Assembly (NCBI RefSeq): GCF_000022065.1
Contig: NC_011898.1
Span: forward strand, 2,224,501-2,288,500
Origin: Ruminiclostridium cellulolyticum H10
Lineage (GTDB): Bacteria; Bacillota; Clostridia; Acetivibrionales; DSM-1351
Reading direction: 5' to 3'
DNA length: 64,000 nucleotides
In this document: positions 26,313 to 35,101 of the stretch, in pieces
Layout of the letters: each line of letters starts with the position of its first letter
Position numbering within the stretch: the stretch's first letter is position 1
Program-made: the position numbers and the translations under genes
The notes under the pieces: model-generated
Database searches by the model: none
Seen by the model: the letters and a program-made list of their open reading frames with translations, nothing else
Told to the model about the DNA's origin: nothing

Positions 26313-27638
26313 TTACCCCGCAGTCCTTTGTTGCCCCAGTTTTTCAGATGACTCGGAAATATTTTTTAACATCCATTCTATAAATATTCCATACCCTCTC
26401 GTAGGATCATTAACCAGTACATGTGTAACGGCACCAACTAATTTTCCATTCTGAATTATAGGACTACCTGACATTCCTTGAACTATTCCTCCGGTAGTAT
26501 TCAAAAGCTTCTTGTCAGTTACTTTTAAGACCATTCCTTTCGGTCCGCTGAAAGACTGCCTTGAAACTTTCTCTATCATTATATTAAACTCTTCAATTTT
26601 GTTTCCTTCTATATTTGACAAAATTGTTGCGGGTCCAACTTTCACCTGTCCTCTTAAGCCTATTTGGTATAATCTGTTTTTTGCAATATGAATATCCTCA
26701 TACATTTGCCCATATATGCCACATTCGGCATTAGTAAATATATTTCCCAGGGGAGCTTTGTTCTCCATAAATATACCTTTAAGCTCTCCAGGTGTTCCGT
26801 GCTCACCTTTTCTGACTGAAATAATATTTGATTCCATTATTTCTCCGCTAATAACGGGCATCAATGTTCCGGTGTCAGCATCCGTTATACCATGCCCCAA
26901 TGCTCCGAACCCATGAGTTTGAGGATCGTAAAAAGTCATAGTTCCTATACCGGCAGTGCTGTCTCTTACCCATAATCCTATATGATATTTCTTATCATTT
27001 ACACCTTCAATTGGACTAATGGTTGTGCTCATCAATTCATTCCCACGTTTGAATTTTATTGTCAGCTTGTCTCCTTTGCTGTAATCAATCTGAGCAATCA
27101 AATCTTTAATACCTGACAATTTCTTATTATTTATCTCAAAAATAACATCTCCCGTCTTTATACCACCATCCTTAGCAGGTGCAGATTTTGAACCGTCAGG
27201 TTTGTCAACCTCACTCAGACCGATTACCAATATTCCATCCATTTTTATTTTCACCCCTATAGTATTTCCGCATGCAGCAAGCCTTTTACTAGGAATTATG
27301 TCTACTTGCATAGTTTTTAAAGGTATAACTCCAAATGCTTTAAAATTTAGCTTTACAGACCCTCTCTTTTCAGTTTTAAACGAAAGAGGTGATATTAATT
27401 CCAAGTAATTGCCTTTTGCTTTTATATCAGTATTATTTAGTTTTAAAACTGCCCTGTTGTCAGCCTTTATATTTACAAAATAGAAACTCCTAAAATTGTA
27501 AATATACTCCTCTCCCTCCAGAAGAATAAGCTTTTCTGGAATTACAGAGAACGCTTGCAAGTAACTGAGTGTAATAACACAAAAACAAACAAATAATAAT
27601 ACATACAACTTTTTTTTATTTGATTTGATATAGTGCAT
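26313..27638 (-). CDS. spoIVB: SpoIVB serine peptidase, SigK checkpoint signal
   Basis: A 441-aa forespore-secreted S55 peptidase. It has an N-terminal signal/anchor helix (about residues 10-28), a beta-rich region, a PDZ domain (about 145-215) and a C-terminal peptidase. The catalytic His lies in FGALGHGITDADTG and the catalytic Ser in GGIVQGMSGSPIIQNGKLVG. In B. subtilis it cleaves SpoIVFA to release the SpoIVFB protease. Many clostridia lack SpoIVFA/B yet keep SpoIVB, where it is linked with SpoIIQ or engulfment; no spoIVF genes are in this window. RBS GGGAGAG precedes ATG. Confidence 0.95.
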   Translation of the reverse strand: MHYIKSNKKKLYVLLFVCFCVITLSYLQAFSVIPEKLILLEGEEYIYNFRSFYFVNIKADNRAVLKLNNTDIKAKGNYLELISPLSFKTEKRGSVKLNFKAFGVIPLKTMQVDIIPSKRLAACGNTIGVKIKMDGILVIGLSEVDKPDGSKSAPAKDGGIKTGDVIFEINNKKLSGIKDLIAQIDYSKGDKLTIKFKRGNELMSTTISPIEGVNDKKYHIGLWVRDSTAGIGTMTFYDPQTHGFGALGHGITDADTGTLMPVISGEIMESNIISVRKGEHGTPGELKGIFMENKAPLGNIFTNAECGIYGQMYEDIHIAKNRLYQIGLRGQVKVGPATILSNIEGNKIEEFNIMIEKVSRQSFSGPKGMVLKVTDKKLLNTTGGIVQGMSGSPIIQNGKLVGAVTHVLVNDPTRGYGIFIEWMLKNISESSEKLGQQRTAG

Positions 27639-27693
27639 TTATTTTCACTCTCCCGATATTTAAAATATCTGTACGGCTGCTTGCGGATAATAA

Positions 27694-27717
27694 AATCACG
27701 CCCAATAAAGCGTGATT
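27694..27717. repeat. Inverted repeat in the recN-spoIVB gap
   Basis: AATCACGC-CCAATAAA-GCGTGATT: perfect 8-bp arms. Minus-strand flank TTTTATTATC makes a weak terminator possible, but it lies only about 55 nt before the spoIVB start and could equally be an operator. Confidence 0.5.
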
Positions 27718-27765
27718 CAAAATCATAATCATAAGTTAACCTTTATGTATTTTTATTATTCAAGT

Positions 27766-27810
27766 AAAAAAAAACATGACAGGTAATTAAAGCTCAAATC
27801 CGTCATGTTT
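27766..27810 (-). terminator. recN terminator
   Basis: AAACATGAC ... GTCATGTTTTTTTTT (9-bp arms, 20-nt loop, nine T) on the minus strand, about 60 nt past the recN stop. Confidence 0.8.
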
Positions 27811-27868
27811 AGCGACTTTGCGATTTTTAATTGTAAAAATGTGTAAAATATTATGGAAACTATTTCAT

Positions 27869-29572
27869 TTATACACTCTTTTTAAAATTCTCAGCAGAAT
27901 GAAGTAATTCTTCTGCATGCTTATAGGCGATGGAAGTTATGTCAGATCCTCCTATTATTCTTGCTATTTCCTGAATACGGCCCTTTTCATCCAAAATTCT
28001 CACAGTAGTATATGTGCTTTCACCTTTAGATTTTTTTTCAATATAAAAGTGATTATCTGCCATACATGCAAGCTGAGATAAGTGAGTAACACAAATAACC
28101 TGATGGGTTCTTGATATGTACGACAATTTTTCTCCAACCTTTTGAGCTGCCTTTCCACTGATTCCTGTATCAATTTCATCAAATATCAGTGTTGGGATAG
28201 CATCTACATTGGCAAGAATGGTTTTTATTGCAAGCATTATTCTTGACATTTCACCACCCGAGGCTATTCTGCTTAATGGTTTAAGAGGTTCTCCAGGATT
28301 GCTTGAAATGAGAAATTCTACATTATCCAAACCATTTTTAGTGAAATTAAATTTTGTATCGTCCATTATAATATTGACTTTGAAACGGGCATTTTTCATT
28401 TCAAGATTTTCTAATTCAGCTGTTATATTGCTTTCAAGAACCGAAGCTGCCTTTTGCCTTTGTAAATGTAGTTTGACCGCTGTTTCTTTCAATTTTTTAG
28501 TTATTGTGGCCAACTGTTTTTTTAAATCCTCTGCAAGATTTTCACTTTGGAGCAATTCATTATATTCAAGCTGGGATTTTTTGAGAAAATCCAAGGCCTC
28601 CTCGATGCTACCCCCATATTTACGCTTCATCCTTGTAACAATGTCAAGCCTTTCCTCAACTCTGGACAGTTCGTCCCGGTCAAAATCGTCCTCATCCCTT
28701 CTAGCCCTCAAGTCCTCACATATATCCTCAAGCTGGTAAACAACTGATTCAAGTTTTTCTGACAAAGGTAAAAGATCCTCATCGTATTTCTGAACAGCTG
28801 AAAGCTCGGAAAATGCCTTGTTTATGTTATATAAAGCCGACTTACCGTTATCTCCGCCTTCACTTAGTAATTGATAAGAGCTGTGAATGGAATTCATTAT
28901 TTTCTCAGAATTTGCGAGCAATTGTCTCCTTTTTAACAGGTATTCATCCTCGCCTTCCTTGAGTTTTGAATTTTTTATCTCATCAATTTGAAATTTCAGC
29001 ATATCCATCCTGCGTTCAATCTCGCCTTTATCTCCAACAATATCTTTAAGTTTTGATTTTACTGACTTAAATTCCTCAAAGAGACAGTAGTATTCAGATA
29101 TTACCTTTTGGATAACTTCTCCGCCGAAAGCATCCAATAATTCAACATGCGATTCGGTTTTAAGCAGCGACTGATTGTCGTGCTGACCATGAATATCCAA
29201 AAGAAGCTGCCCTACCTGTTTGAGTACTGAAACGTTTACCAACCTTCCATTTATACGGCATGTATTCTTTCCGCTCAAGCTGATTTCCCTTGAGAGTATC
29301 AGACTGCCATCCTCATGTTCAATACCCAGTTCATCTAAAATGTCATTTACATATGTACTGTCATAATCGAAAACAGCTTCAATAAATGCCTTTTCTTTTC
29401 CATTTCTTATTATGTCCCTGTTCACACGTTCTCCGAGGACAGCATTAATTGAATCAATAAGAATCGACTTACCTGCACCGGTTTCACCTGTCAGTACATT
29501 TAGCCCCGGTGCAATTTCAAGACTTATCTTATCAATAAGTGCAATATTCTGGATATCAAGCTGTAACAGCAT
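27869..29572 (-). CDS. recN: DNA repair protein RecN
   Basis: A 567-aa SMC-like ATPase acting early in double-strand break repair. The Walker A is TGETGAGKSILIDSINAVLG (about residues 29-48), followed by two long coiled-coil arms (about 155-380). The C-terminal ABC signature is RIASGGEMSRIMLAIK, and Walker B is TLIFDEIDTGISG with a D-loop and switch His in VTHLSQLACMADNHF. It is the usual 550-570 aa length. It follows argR by 31 nt, the conserved argR-recN-spoIVB-spo0A order. Confidence 0.96.
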   Translation of the reverse strand: MLLQLDIQNIALIDKISLEIAPGLNVLTGETGAGKSILIDSINAVLGERVNRDIIRNGKEKAFIEAVFDYDSTYVNDILDELGIEHEDGSLILSREISLSGKNTCRINGRLVNVSVLKQVGQLLLDIHGQHDNQSLLKTESHVELLDAFGGEVIQKVISEYYCLFEEFKSVKSKLKDIVGDKGEIERRMDMLKFQIDEIKNSKLKEGEDEYLLKRRQLLANSEKIMNSIHSSYQLLSEGGDNGKSALYNINKAFSELSAVQKYDEDLLPLSEKLESVVYQLEDICEDLRARRDEDDFDRDELSRVEERLDIVTRMKRKYGGSIEEALDFLKKSQLEYNELLQSENLAEDLKKQLATITKKLKETAVKLHLQRQKAASVLESNITAELENLEMKNARFKVNIIMDDTKFNFTKNGLDNVEFLISSNPGEPLKPLSRIASGGEMSRIMLAIKTILANVDAIPTLIFDEIDTGISGKAAQKVGEKLSYISRTHQVICVTHLSQLACMADNHFYIEKKSKGESTYTTVRILDEKGRIQEIARIIGGSDITSIAYKHAEELLHSAENFKKSV

Positions 29573-29603
29573 ACAAAAAACACCTGCCTGTGTAATAATT
29601 AAT

Positions 29604-30056
29604 TTACGATTTAATCATTTTATTGAATTTATTAACTATGTCCTCAGCAATTTTTTCAGCCCTGCAAACCATAATCAATGTGTCATCTCCGGCAATTGTA
29701 CCTAGTATTTCATTCCATTTTAGGGAGTCTATTGCCGAACCGGCAGCCTGAGCCATGCCTGACAGTGTCTTAACAACCACAATGTTATTGGCATAATCAC
29801 TGGAAACATAAGCTTCTGTAAGTATGGTAATCAATCTGTTTGAAACCTGCTTTTCCGACTGAGCAAAAGCAGAATACTTGTAGTATCCTTCAGGCGTCAT
29901 AACCTTAATGAGCCGGAGTTCCTTAATATCCCGGGAAACAGTTGCCTGAGTCACATCCATCCCCTGTTGCTTGAGCTTTTCTGCAAGCTCCTCCTGTGTT
30001 TCGATGGTATTATTCTCGATTATATCCAATATTTTTGCGTGTCTGTTATATTTCAT
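29604..30056 (-). CDS. argR: Arginine repressor ArgR/AhrC
   Basis: A 150-aa regulator. The N-terminal winged helix (about 1-70) includes TQEELAEKLKQQGMDVTQAT and SRDIKELRLIKV. The C-terminal domain forms the hexamer and binds arginine through the GTIAGDDTLIMVCR motif near residue 122-135. It represses arginine biosynthesis genes at ARG boxes. The gene overlaps nothing: nadK ends 3 nt upstream of its start and recN follows. Confidence 0.95.
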   Translation of the reverse strand: MKYNRHAKILDIIENNTIETQEELAEKLKQQGMDVTQATVSRDIKELRLIKVMTPEGYYKYSAFAQSEKQVSNRLITILTEAYVSSDYANNIVVVKTLSGMAQAAGSAIDSLKWNEILGTIAGDDTLIMVCRAEKIAEDIVNKFNKMIKS

Positions 30057-30058
30057 AT

Positions 30059-30919
30059 TTACTCCTCTTTTCTTTCGTAAATTTTACTTCTTAGTACGGT
30101 AAAGAAGTTTTTAGAATTTACTCTGATAATTTTCACAGTACTGTTTGCTTTCTCTATTTCCAGATAATCTCCACCTGTTATTTCAAGATTTTTTTGTCCG
30201 TCAACAGTTACAGTGGCCTTATGCTCAAATCCCTGTGAGACACATATTTTTATTTTTCTCATATCAGATGTAATCAATGCTCTTGATGACAAAATATGCG
30301 GACAAATAGGAGTTATTAGAATCAGTCCAGATGTAGGTTCAACTATCGGTCCGCCTGCCGACAAGGAATACGCTGTCGAACCTGTGGGAGTGGCCACTAC
30401 GATTCCGTCCCCTGGAAACATTTCAACAAGATTATTGTCTATATAAGTACTTAAGTGGAGTATTCTCGGAATACCACCTCTCGAAATCACAATATCATTT
30501 ATTGCAACATCCCGTGCAATAAGCTTCCCATCCTTGTACAGCTTAGAAGTTAGCATTATTCTATCTTCTAAACAGAACCTGTTATTCAATATATTTTCTA
30601 CTGCTTTATCTATTTCACCTTTTTCTACATCGGTTAAGAAACCCAGAGAACCAAGATTTATTCCCAACATAGGCAGCCCATACAAATATGCAGTTCTGGC
30701 AGTTCTCAAAAAGGTGCCATCTCCGCCGAGGCATATGACCATATCGCAATTATTACATATTTCAACTACTTGGTTGTCAATATCATCCATTTGAAAAGAA
30801 CCGTCGTAAGTTGGTAAAACAGCTTGTCCGCCGTGTTTCTCTATACTTTCAACCAATTGATTTGTATATTTTAAACCTTTGTCTTTCTCTCTGTTGGTTA
30901 TAACTCCGATTTTTTTCAT
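30059..30919 (-). CDS. nadK: NAD kinase
   Basis: A 286-aa ATP/polyphosphate-NAD kinase making NADP. The nucleotide motif GGDGT appears in VICLGGDGTFLRTART (about residues 62-77). The NAD-binding GDGIVVATPTGSTAYSLSAG follows near residue 168-187. ATG 30919 with GGAGGCTGACGAC is chosen over the longer frame at 30934. It sits in the tlyA-nadK-argR-recN block. Confidence 0.95.
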   Translation of the reverse strand: MKKIGVITNREKDKGLKYTNQLVESIEKHGGQAVLPTYDGSFQMDDIDNQVVEICNNCDMVICLGGDGTFLRTARTAYLYGLPMLGINLGSLGFLTDVEKGEIDKAVENILNNRFCLEDRIMLTSKLYKDGKLIARDVAINDIVISRGGIPRILHLSTYIDNNLVEMFPGDGIVVATPTGSTAYSLSAGGPIVEPTSGLILITPICPHILSSRALITSDMRKIKICVSQGFEHKATVTVDGQKNLEITGGDYLEIEKANSTVKIIRVNSKNFFTVLRSKIYERKEE

Positions 30920-30984
30920 GTCGTCAGCCTCCATAAGCCTGCAGTAACATAGTTGTTTTCTTCTTAATCACTTTATCAGATTAT

Positions 30985-31797
30985 TCAGCTTTTTACCAGT
31001 GTGCTGTGAGCTTCCGAAACTACACTTTCTACAAGTTTATCTATATCTTTTGAATCTTGATTTTCTGTTTTTGTAATATATAATAAATACTCGATATTGC
31101 CTTCCGGGCCTTTAATCGGTGAAAATGATAACTCTTTTACAAATAAATTTGCGGCAGTAACAAAATTTATTATATAATGTATAACTTCCTTATGAACGCC
31201 GCTGTCCCTTACAACACCGTGTTTGCCAACCTTTTCACGTCCTGCCTCGAACTGTGGTTTTATCAGACATACCAGCTCTGCCTCGTCCTTTAAAACTGCC
31301 AGAACTGCTGGTAATACCTTTGTGAGTGATATAAATGAGACATCGATGGAAGCAAAGTCCGACAAAAAACCTATGTCCTCAGGCTTAACATACCTGACAT
31401 TTGTACGTTCCATACATATAACCCTGGGGTCATTCCTCAGCTCCCATGCCAGCTGACCGTACCCGACATCAATAGCAACTACCTTCGCTGCACCGTTTTT
31501 TAGCATACAATCCGTAAAACCACCGGTTGATGCACCTATATCAAGACAGGTCTTATTTGCAAGATCTATATCAAAGTTACTGACAGCTTTAGCAAGCTTT
31601 AACCCTCCCCGGCTTACAAAAGGATTGAGATTTTCTCTTATTTCAATCGTACATTCGACAGGAACTTTTGTACCCGGCTTGTCCTCCCTGATCCCATCAA
31701 TCCATACAAGACCCGCCATAATGGCACTCTTGCATTTTTCACGACTCTCAAACAAGCCTTTGTTTACAAGTAGTACATCAAGTCTTTCCTTTTCCAA
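30985..31797 (-). CDS. tlyA: TlyA family rRNA (cytidine-2'-O)-methyltransferase
   Basis: A 270-aa protein: N-terminal S4 RNA-binding domain (ERLDVLLVNKGLFESREKCK, about 3-22), then an FtsJ/RrmJ-like SAM fold with LDIGASTGGFTDCMLKNGA (about 85-103). Early names call it hemolysin A; members methylate 16S/23S rRNA. The start is TTG with GGAGGGTATATT upstream. It is 21 nt downstream of dxs. Confidence 0.92.
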   Translation of the reverse strand: MEKERLDVLLVNKGLFESREKCKSAIMAGLVWIDGIREDKPGTKVPVECTIEIRENLNPFVSRGGLKLAKAVSNFDIDLANKTCLDIGASTGGFTDCMLKNGAAKVVAIDVGYGQLAWELRNDPRVICMERTNVRYVKPEDIGFLSDFASIDVSFISLTKVLPAVLAVLKDEAELVCLIKPQFEAGREKVGKHGVVRDSGVHKEVIHYIINFVTAANLFVKELSFSPIKGPEGNIEYLLYITKTENQDSKDIDKLVESVVSEAHSTLVKS

Positions 31798-31818
31798 AAT
31801 ATACCCTCCAAAAGAATA

Positions 31819-33690
31819 TTATAGCTTGGTATTTTCTAACATATATATTATATCATTTGTTACTGAGTCTGCATCTAGTTTGAGTTTTTTTATTAACTCT
31901 TCTCTGGAACCTTGTGGTATGAACTGTTCGGGTAGGCCCTTTATGAGGATACGTGCCTTTAAATCAAGTCTGTTCAAGGTATCCAGAACTCTGCTTCCAA
32001 ACCCTCCTATAACACAATTTTCTTCCATTGTTACAATGTTTTTATATTTATTTGCACATTCCGTAATTAATTCTACATCTAGTGGCTTTATAAACCTTGC
32101 ACTGACAACTCCTGCATTTATACCCTTCTCTTTTAACTTTTCAGATACCTTAAAAGCTGTTTCAACCATTCTGCCCACAGCAAGTATACAGACATCCTGC
32201 CCCTCTTTCAGCACTGCCCCTTTTCCATTAACTAAAGGTACTTCATGTTTGATAATTTCCTTACCTCTGCCTCTTGGATACCTTATTGCTATAGGCCCGG
32301 TATGAATATTTATGGCATAATTAACCATTTCCCTGAGCTCATAATAATCAGCAGGGGCCATTATTGTAAAGTCAGGTATATGGTTCAGAAATGATATATC
32401 AAATTCTCCCTGATGTGTCTCTCCATCCTCACCTACAATCCCTGCTCTGTCTACACCTATAACTACATGTAGTTTTTGTAGTGCTACATCGTGTATCAAC
32501 TGATCATAGGCTCTTTGTAAAAAAGAGGAATAAATGGCAACAACAGGTATTATACCATTTATAGCCATTCCGGCCGCAGATGTAACTGCGTGTTGTTCAG
32601 CTATTCCCACATCAAAAAACCTTCTAGGAAACGTTGTACTAAATTTGGCTAACCCGGTCCCCTTTGTCATTGCTGCCGATATGGCGACAACTCTGTTATT
32701 CTTTTCGGCAGCCTCCAGAACAGCTTCCCCAAAGACCTCGGAATAGTCAGGCAGCCTCTTACCGTACGTTTCACCTGTCTCTATCTCAAATGGTGCTATT
32801 CCATGGAATCTGTCCGGACTTTCTTCTGCATAGGAATAACCCTTTCCCTTCTGAGTGCAAACGTGAATAAGTACGGGACCTTTTATTTTTTTGGCTGCCT
32901 GTAATGCTTTATTCAATTCATCCAGATTATGGCCATCTACAGGCCCATAATATCTATAACCCAGCTGTTCAAAAAACATTCCGGGTGTAATCAAATATTT
33001 TACTGTGCTTTTCAATTTTCGGACAGCCCTACGTGTTTTAGTACCAATATTTGGCATCTTGTCAAGAAAATTATCAATGTCCTCTTTAGTTTTTGTATAA
33101 AAAGGATCTGTACGAAGTTTGCTCAGATATCTGGACATACCTCCCACGTTCTGTGCTATGGACATCTCATTGTCATTAAGCACCACAATAAAGTTACTTG
33201 CCAGTCTTCCGGCATCATTTAAGGCTTCATAGGCCATTCCGCCCGTCATAGCTCCATCGCCTATTACAGCCATAACACTGTAATCTTCCTTTTTTATATC
33301 CCTTGCACGGGCAATACCCAACGCAGCAGAAATAGATGTACTGCTGTGTCCCGTATTAAAACAGTCGTGCAAGCTTTCGCAGGTTTTAGGAAACCCGGCC
33401 AACCCTCCCAATTTACGTAAGGTATCAAAATCCGCCTTTCGGCCTGTCAGTATCTTATGGACATATGATTGATGGCCTACGTCCCAAACAATCCTGTCCT
33501 TATTAGTATTAAAGTTACTATGAATGGCAAGTGTCAATTCAACTATACCAAGATTTGAGGCTAAATGCCCCCCGGTTTTCGAAACTTTATATATAAGAAA
33601 TGTCCTGATTTCTTCAGCAAGAACTTTTAACTGTTCAAGCTCTAATTTACCTATATCCTCAGGAAATTTTATGCTATCTAAATACCCCAC
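31819..33690 (-). CDS. dxs: 1-deoxy-D-xylulose-5-phosphate synthase
   Basis: A 623-aa thiamine-diphosphate enzyme, the first step of the MEP isoprenoid pathway (pyruvate + glyceraldehyde 3-phosphate to DXP). The ThDP motif is GDGAMTGGMAYEALNDAG near residue 144-161. The transketolase-family DRAGIVGEDGETHQGEFD is near residue 415-432, and the C-terminal domain ends with IKGLPEQFIPQGSREEL. The start is GTG with AAGGAG upstream. It follows the OapA-like gene with a 6-nt gap, so it is co-transcribed with it and the upstream structured RNA. Confidence 0.96.
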   Translation of the reverse strand: MGYLDSIKFPEDIGKLELEQLKVLAEEIRTFLIYKVSKTGGHLASNLGIVELTLAIHSNFNTNKDRIVWDVGHQSYVHKILTGRKADFDTLRKLGGLAGFPKTCESLHDCFNTGHSSTSISAALGIARARDIKKEDYSVMAVIGDGAMTGGMAYEALNDAGRLASNFIVVLNDNEMSIAQNVGGMSRYLSKLRTDPFYTKTKEDIDNFLDKMPNIGTKTRRAVRKLKSTVKYLITPGMFFEQLGYRYYGPVDGHNLDELNKALQAAKKIKGPVLIHVCTQKGKGYSYAEESPDRFHGIAPFEIETGETYGKRLPDYSEVFGEAVLEAAEKNNRVVAISAAMTKGTGLAKFSTTFPRRFFDVGIAEQHAVTSAAGMAINGIIPVVAIYSSFLQRAYDQLIHDVALQKLHVVIGVDRAGIVGEDGETHQGEFDISFLNHIPDFTIMAPADYYELREMVNYAINIHTGPIAIRYPRGRGKEIIKHEVPLVNGKGAVLKEGQDVCILAVGRMVETAFKVSEKLKEKGINAGVVSARFIKPLDVELITECANKYKNIVTMEENCVIGGFGSRVLDTLNRLDLKARILIKGLPEQFIPQGSREELIKKLKLDADSVTNDIIYMLENTKL

Positions 33691-33696
33691 TTGTAT

Positions 33697-34359
33697 TTAC
33701 TCCTTCTCAGTACCCTTGTTAGTGCATTTTTTATTATTATGCCATTTCTTTTTCGTTTTAAAATCAATTTTTCCAAAAAGAAATCTAATAACTACCGCTA
33801 CTTTATATATAATATAATTACTATTTTGCAATGCAATGGATTTACCTAGTGCTTTTCCGCCTACAGTGAGGGATGCAACCATAGCTGTAATACAAAGCCC
33901 AAAAATAGAATTTTGGGCACCAGTATTACCACCCGAAAATTTATATACTATAAAGGCAGCCGCTGTTCCACTTATTACACCGCAAATATCTCCTACAACA
34001 TCATTGCAGAAATTCGAAACCTTGTCAGCATTTCTGATTAGCTTTACGGCTTGTTTTGCACCGTACAGTTTCCTTGAAGCCATGGAATGAAATGGTGCCT
34101 CATCTGCAGCTGTTGCAGCAGTACCTATAAGGTCAAACAATATACTGATAATTATTATAACAAAAACAATAAGAAAAGAAACAACTGTGGTAGCATTACC
34201 TAATGTTTCATTTGAAAAAAAAGACATAAAAATAGAAATGAAAAAAGTGATAACTGTTATTAAAAGTGTCCAAACTCTTGTTTCTTTTTTAGAGCTAATT
34301 ACGTTAGCCCTGAATTTAACCTTCTTTTCATCGGCTGGATGCTTATAATAATCTTCCAA
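33697..34359 (-). CDS. oapA: OapA-like membrane protein, partner of OLE RNA
   Basis: A 220-aa integral membrane protein with four predicted helices (about residues 30-48, 58-80, 120-140, 150-168), the second running into DLIGTAATAADEAPFHSM, a segment resembling CNNM/DUF21 magnesium-transport proteins. The C-terminal tail is strongly basic (FKTKKKWHNNKKCTNKG). The start is TTG with CCGGAGGTTTGG upstream. In OLE-bearing bacteria the gene directly after the RNA encodes OapA, which binds OLE RNA and places it at the membrane; OLE loss affects Mg2+, cold and alcohol tolerance. Position, size and topology fit. Without the RNA this would be called only a hypothetical membrane protein. Confidence 0.8.
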   Translation of the reverse strand: MEDYYKHPADEKKVKFRANVISSKKETRVWTLLITVITFFISIFMSFFSNETLGNATTVVSFLIVFVIIIISILFDLIGTAATAADEAPFHSMASRKLYGAKQAVKLIRNADKVSNFCNDVVGDICGVISGTAAAFIVYKFSGGNTGAQNSIFGLCITAMVASLTVGGKALGKSIALQNSNYIIYKVAVVIRFLFGKIDFKTKKKWHNNKKCTNKGTEKE

Positions 34360-34381
34360 ACCAAACCTCCGGATTTAATAG

Positions 34382-35000
34382 AAAAACAGGTGGCAGTTTA
34401 TTGAGTAAATTTTGCGGCTTAGGTCAGGCAGGATTTCCCTGATATGTGCTGGAATGTCGCCAAACCAGTGGTTTCCCTTTAAACACATCACCGTACGTCT
34501 CCGTTTACGGGGCCTGATTACCACTTAGTCCACACTTTAATCCCCAATAAACCACTTATTAAGAACAGTCTAGGGGTTTTCCCCGGCAGTCAAAACGATT
34601 CCTAGCCTCTTTTGCAAAAAGGGTTTCAAATAGCAATAATGCTTATATATCGGCCAATACATGAAGCATCTGATCCATTATCCACCTGATTTCACTCAAG
34701 GCAGGCTACACTGTTCACAGCCATCATAAAGACACCGCATAACAGGTTTAATCCCTTTTCGTAGTCGAGGTGGCAAGCAAAAGCTTGACTTTTCTTCCAC
34801 AAGTAAGGGTCTCCACGGAAAAGGGGTCCACGCCCGCATGCCATTGCGGATCGCCCCTAAGCCTTAACTCCCAGCATCAACCCACCACTGGGCGTAACAA
34901 GCCGACACAAGGAACTTCATCGATATGCCCTTAAACGGATTTTTAGGCCCGTCTTCAGAATCGTCAGTACTGACTAGAATACTGCGCCACCCTGTTTTTT
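34382..35000 (-). ncRNA. ole: OLE-type large structured non-coding RNA
   Basis: About 620 nt with no usable ORF, clearly richer in G and C than its flanks, between ispA and the oapA-like gene. On the minus strand the 5' AACAGGGTGGCGCAG pairs with the 3' CTGCCACCTGTT (two bulges), closing the whole RNA in one terminal stem; the 3' side runs into T residues. Internal hairpins include GGGG-AAAA-CCCC and CAAGC-TTTT-GCTTG. OLE RNAs are about 600 nt, lie in the nusB-xse-ispA-dxs-recN operon and are followed by oapA, exactly as here. They form membrane-bound ribonucleoprotein complexes. The assignment rests on size, context and fold; I could not align a covariance model. Confidence 0.85.
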
Positions 35001-35046
35001 TGTCAATAGTAATAATGTAAGATAACAAAAATGTCATCGAGACAAC

Positions 35047-35075
35047 ATTATAACATAAAAAACATTAGTAAACAA
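35047..35075 (-). promoter_or_regulatory. Candidate promoter for the OLE RNA
   Basis: TTGTTT (35075-35070), 17-nt spacer, perfect TATAAT (35052-35047) on the minus strand, between the ispA stop and the RNA. Transcription would begin near 35040, about 40 nt before the terminal stem, so OLE could be made apart from the upstream operon. Confidence 0.45.
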
Positions 35076-35101
35076 AGAGAATATTATTCCCAAAAAATCG
35101 C

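Noticed and set aside
35001-35006. TTGACA on the minus strand as a -35 box for the OLE RNA
   Set aside because: At 17-nt spacing the hexamer is AGTATT; TATTCT needs 19 nt, and both lie inside the RNA's terminal stem. The TATAAT upstream fits better.
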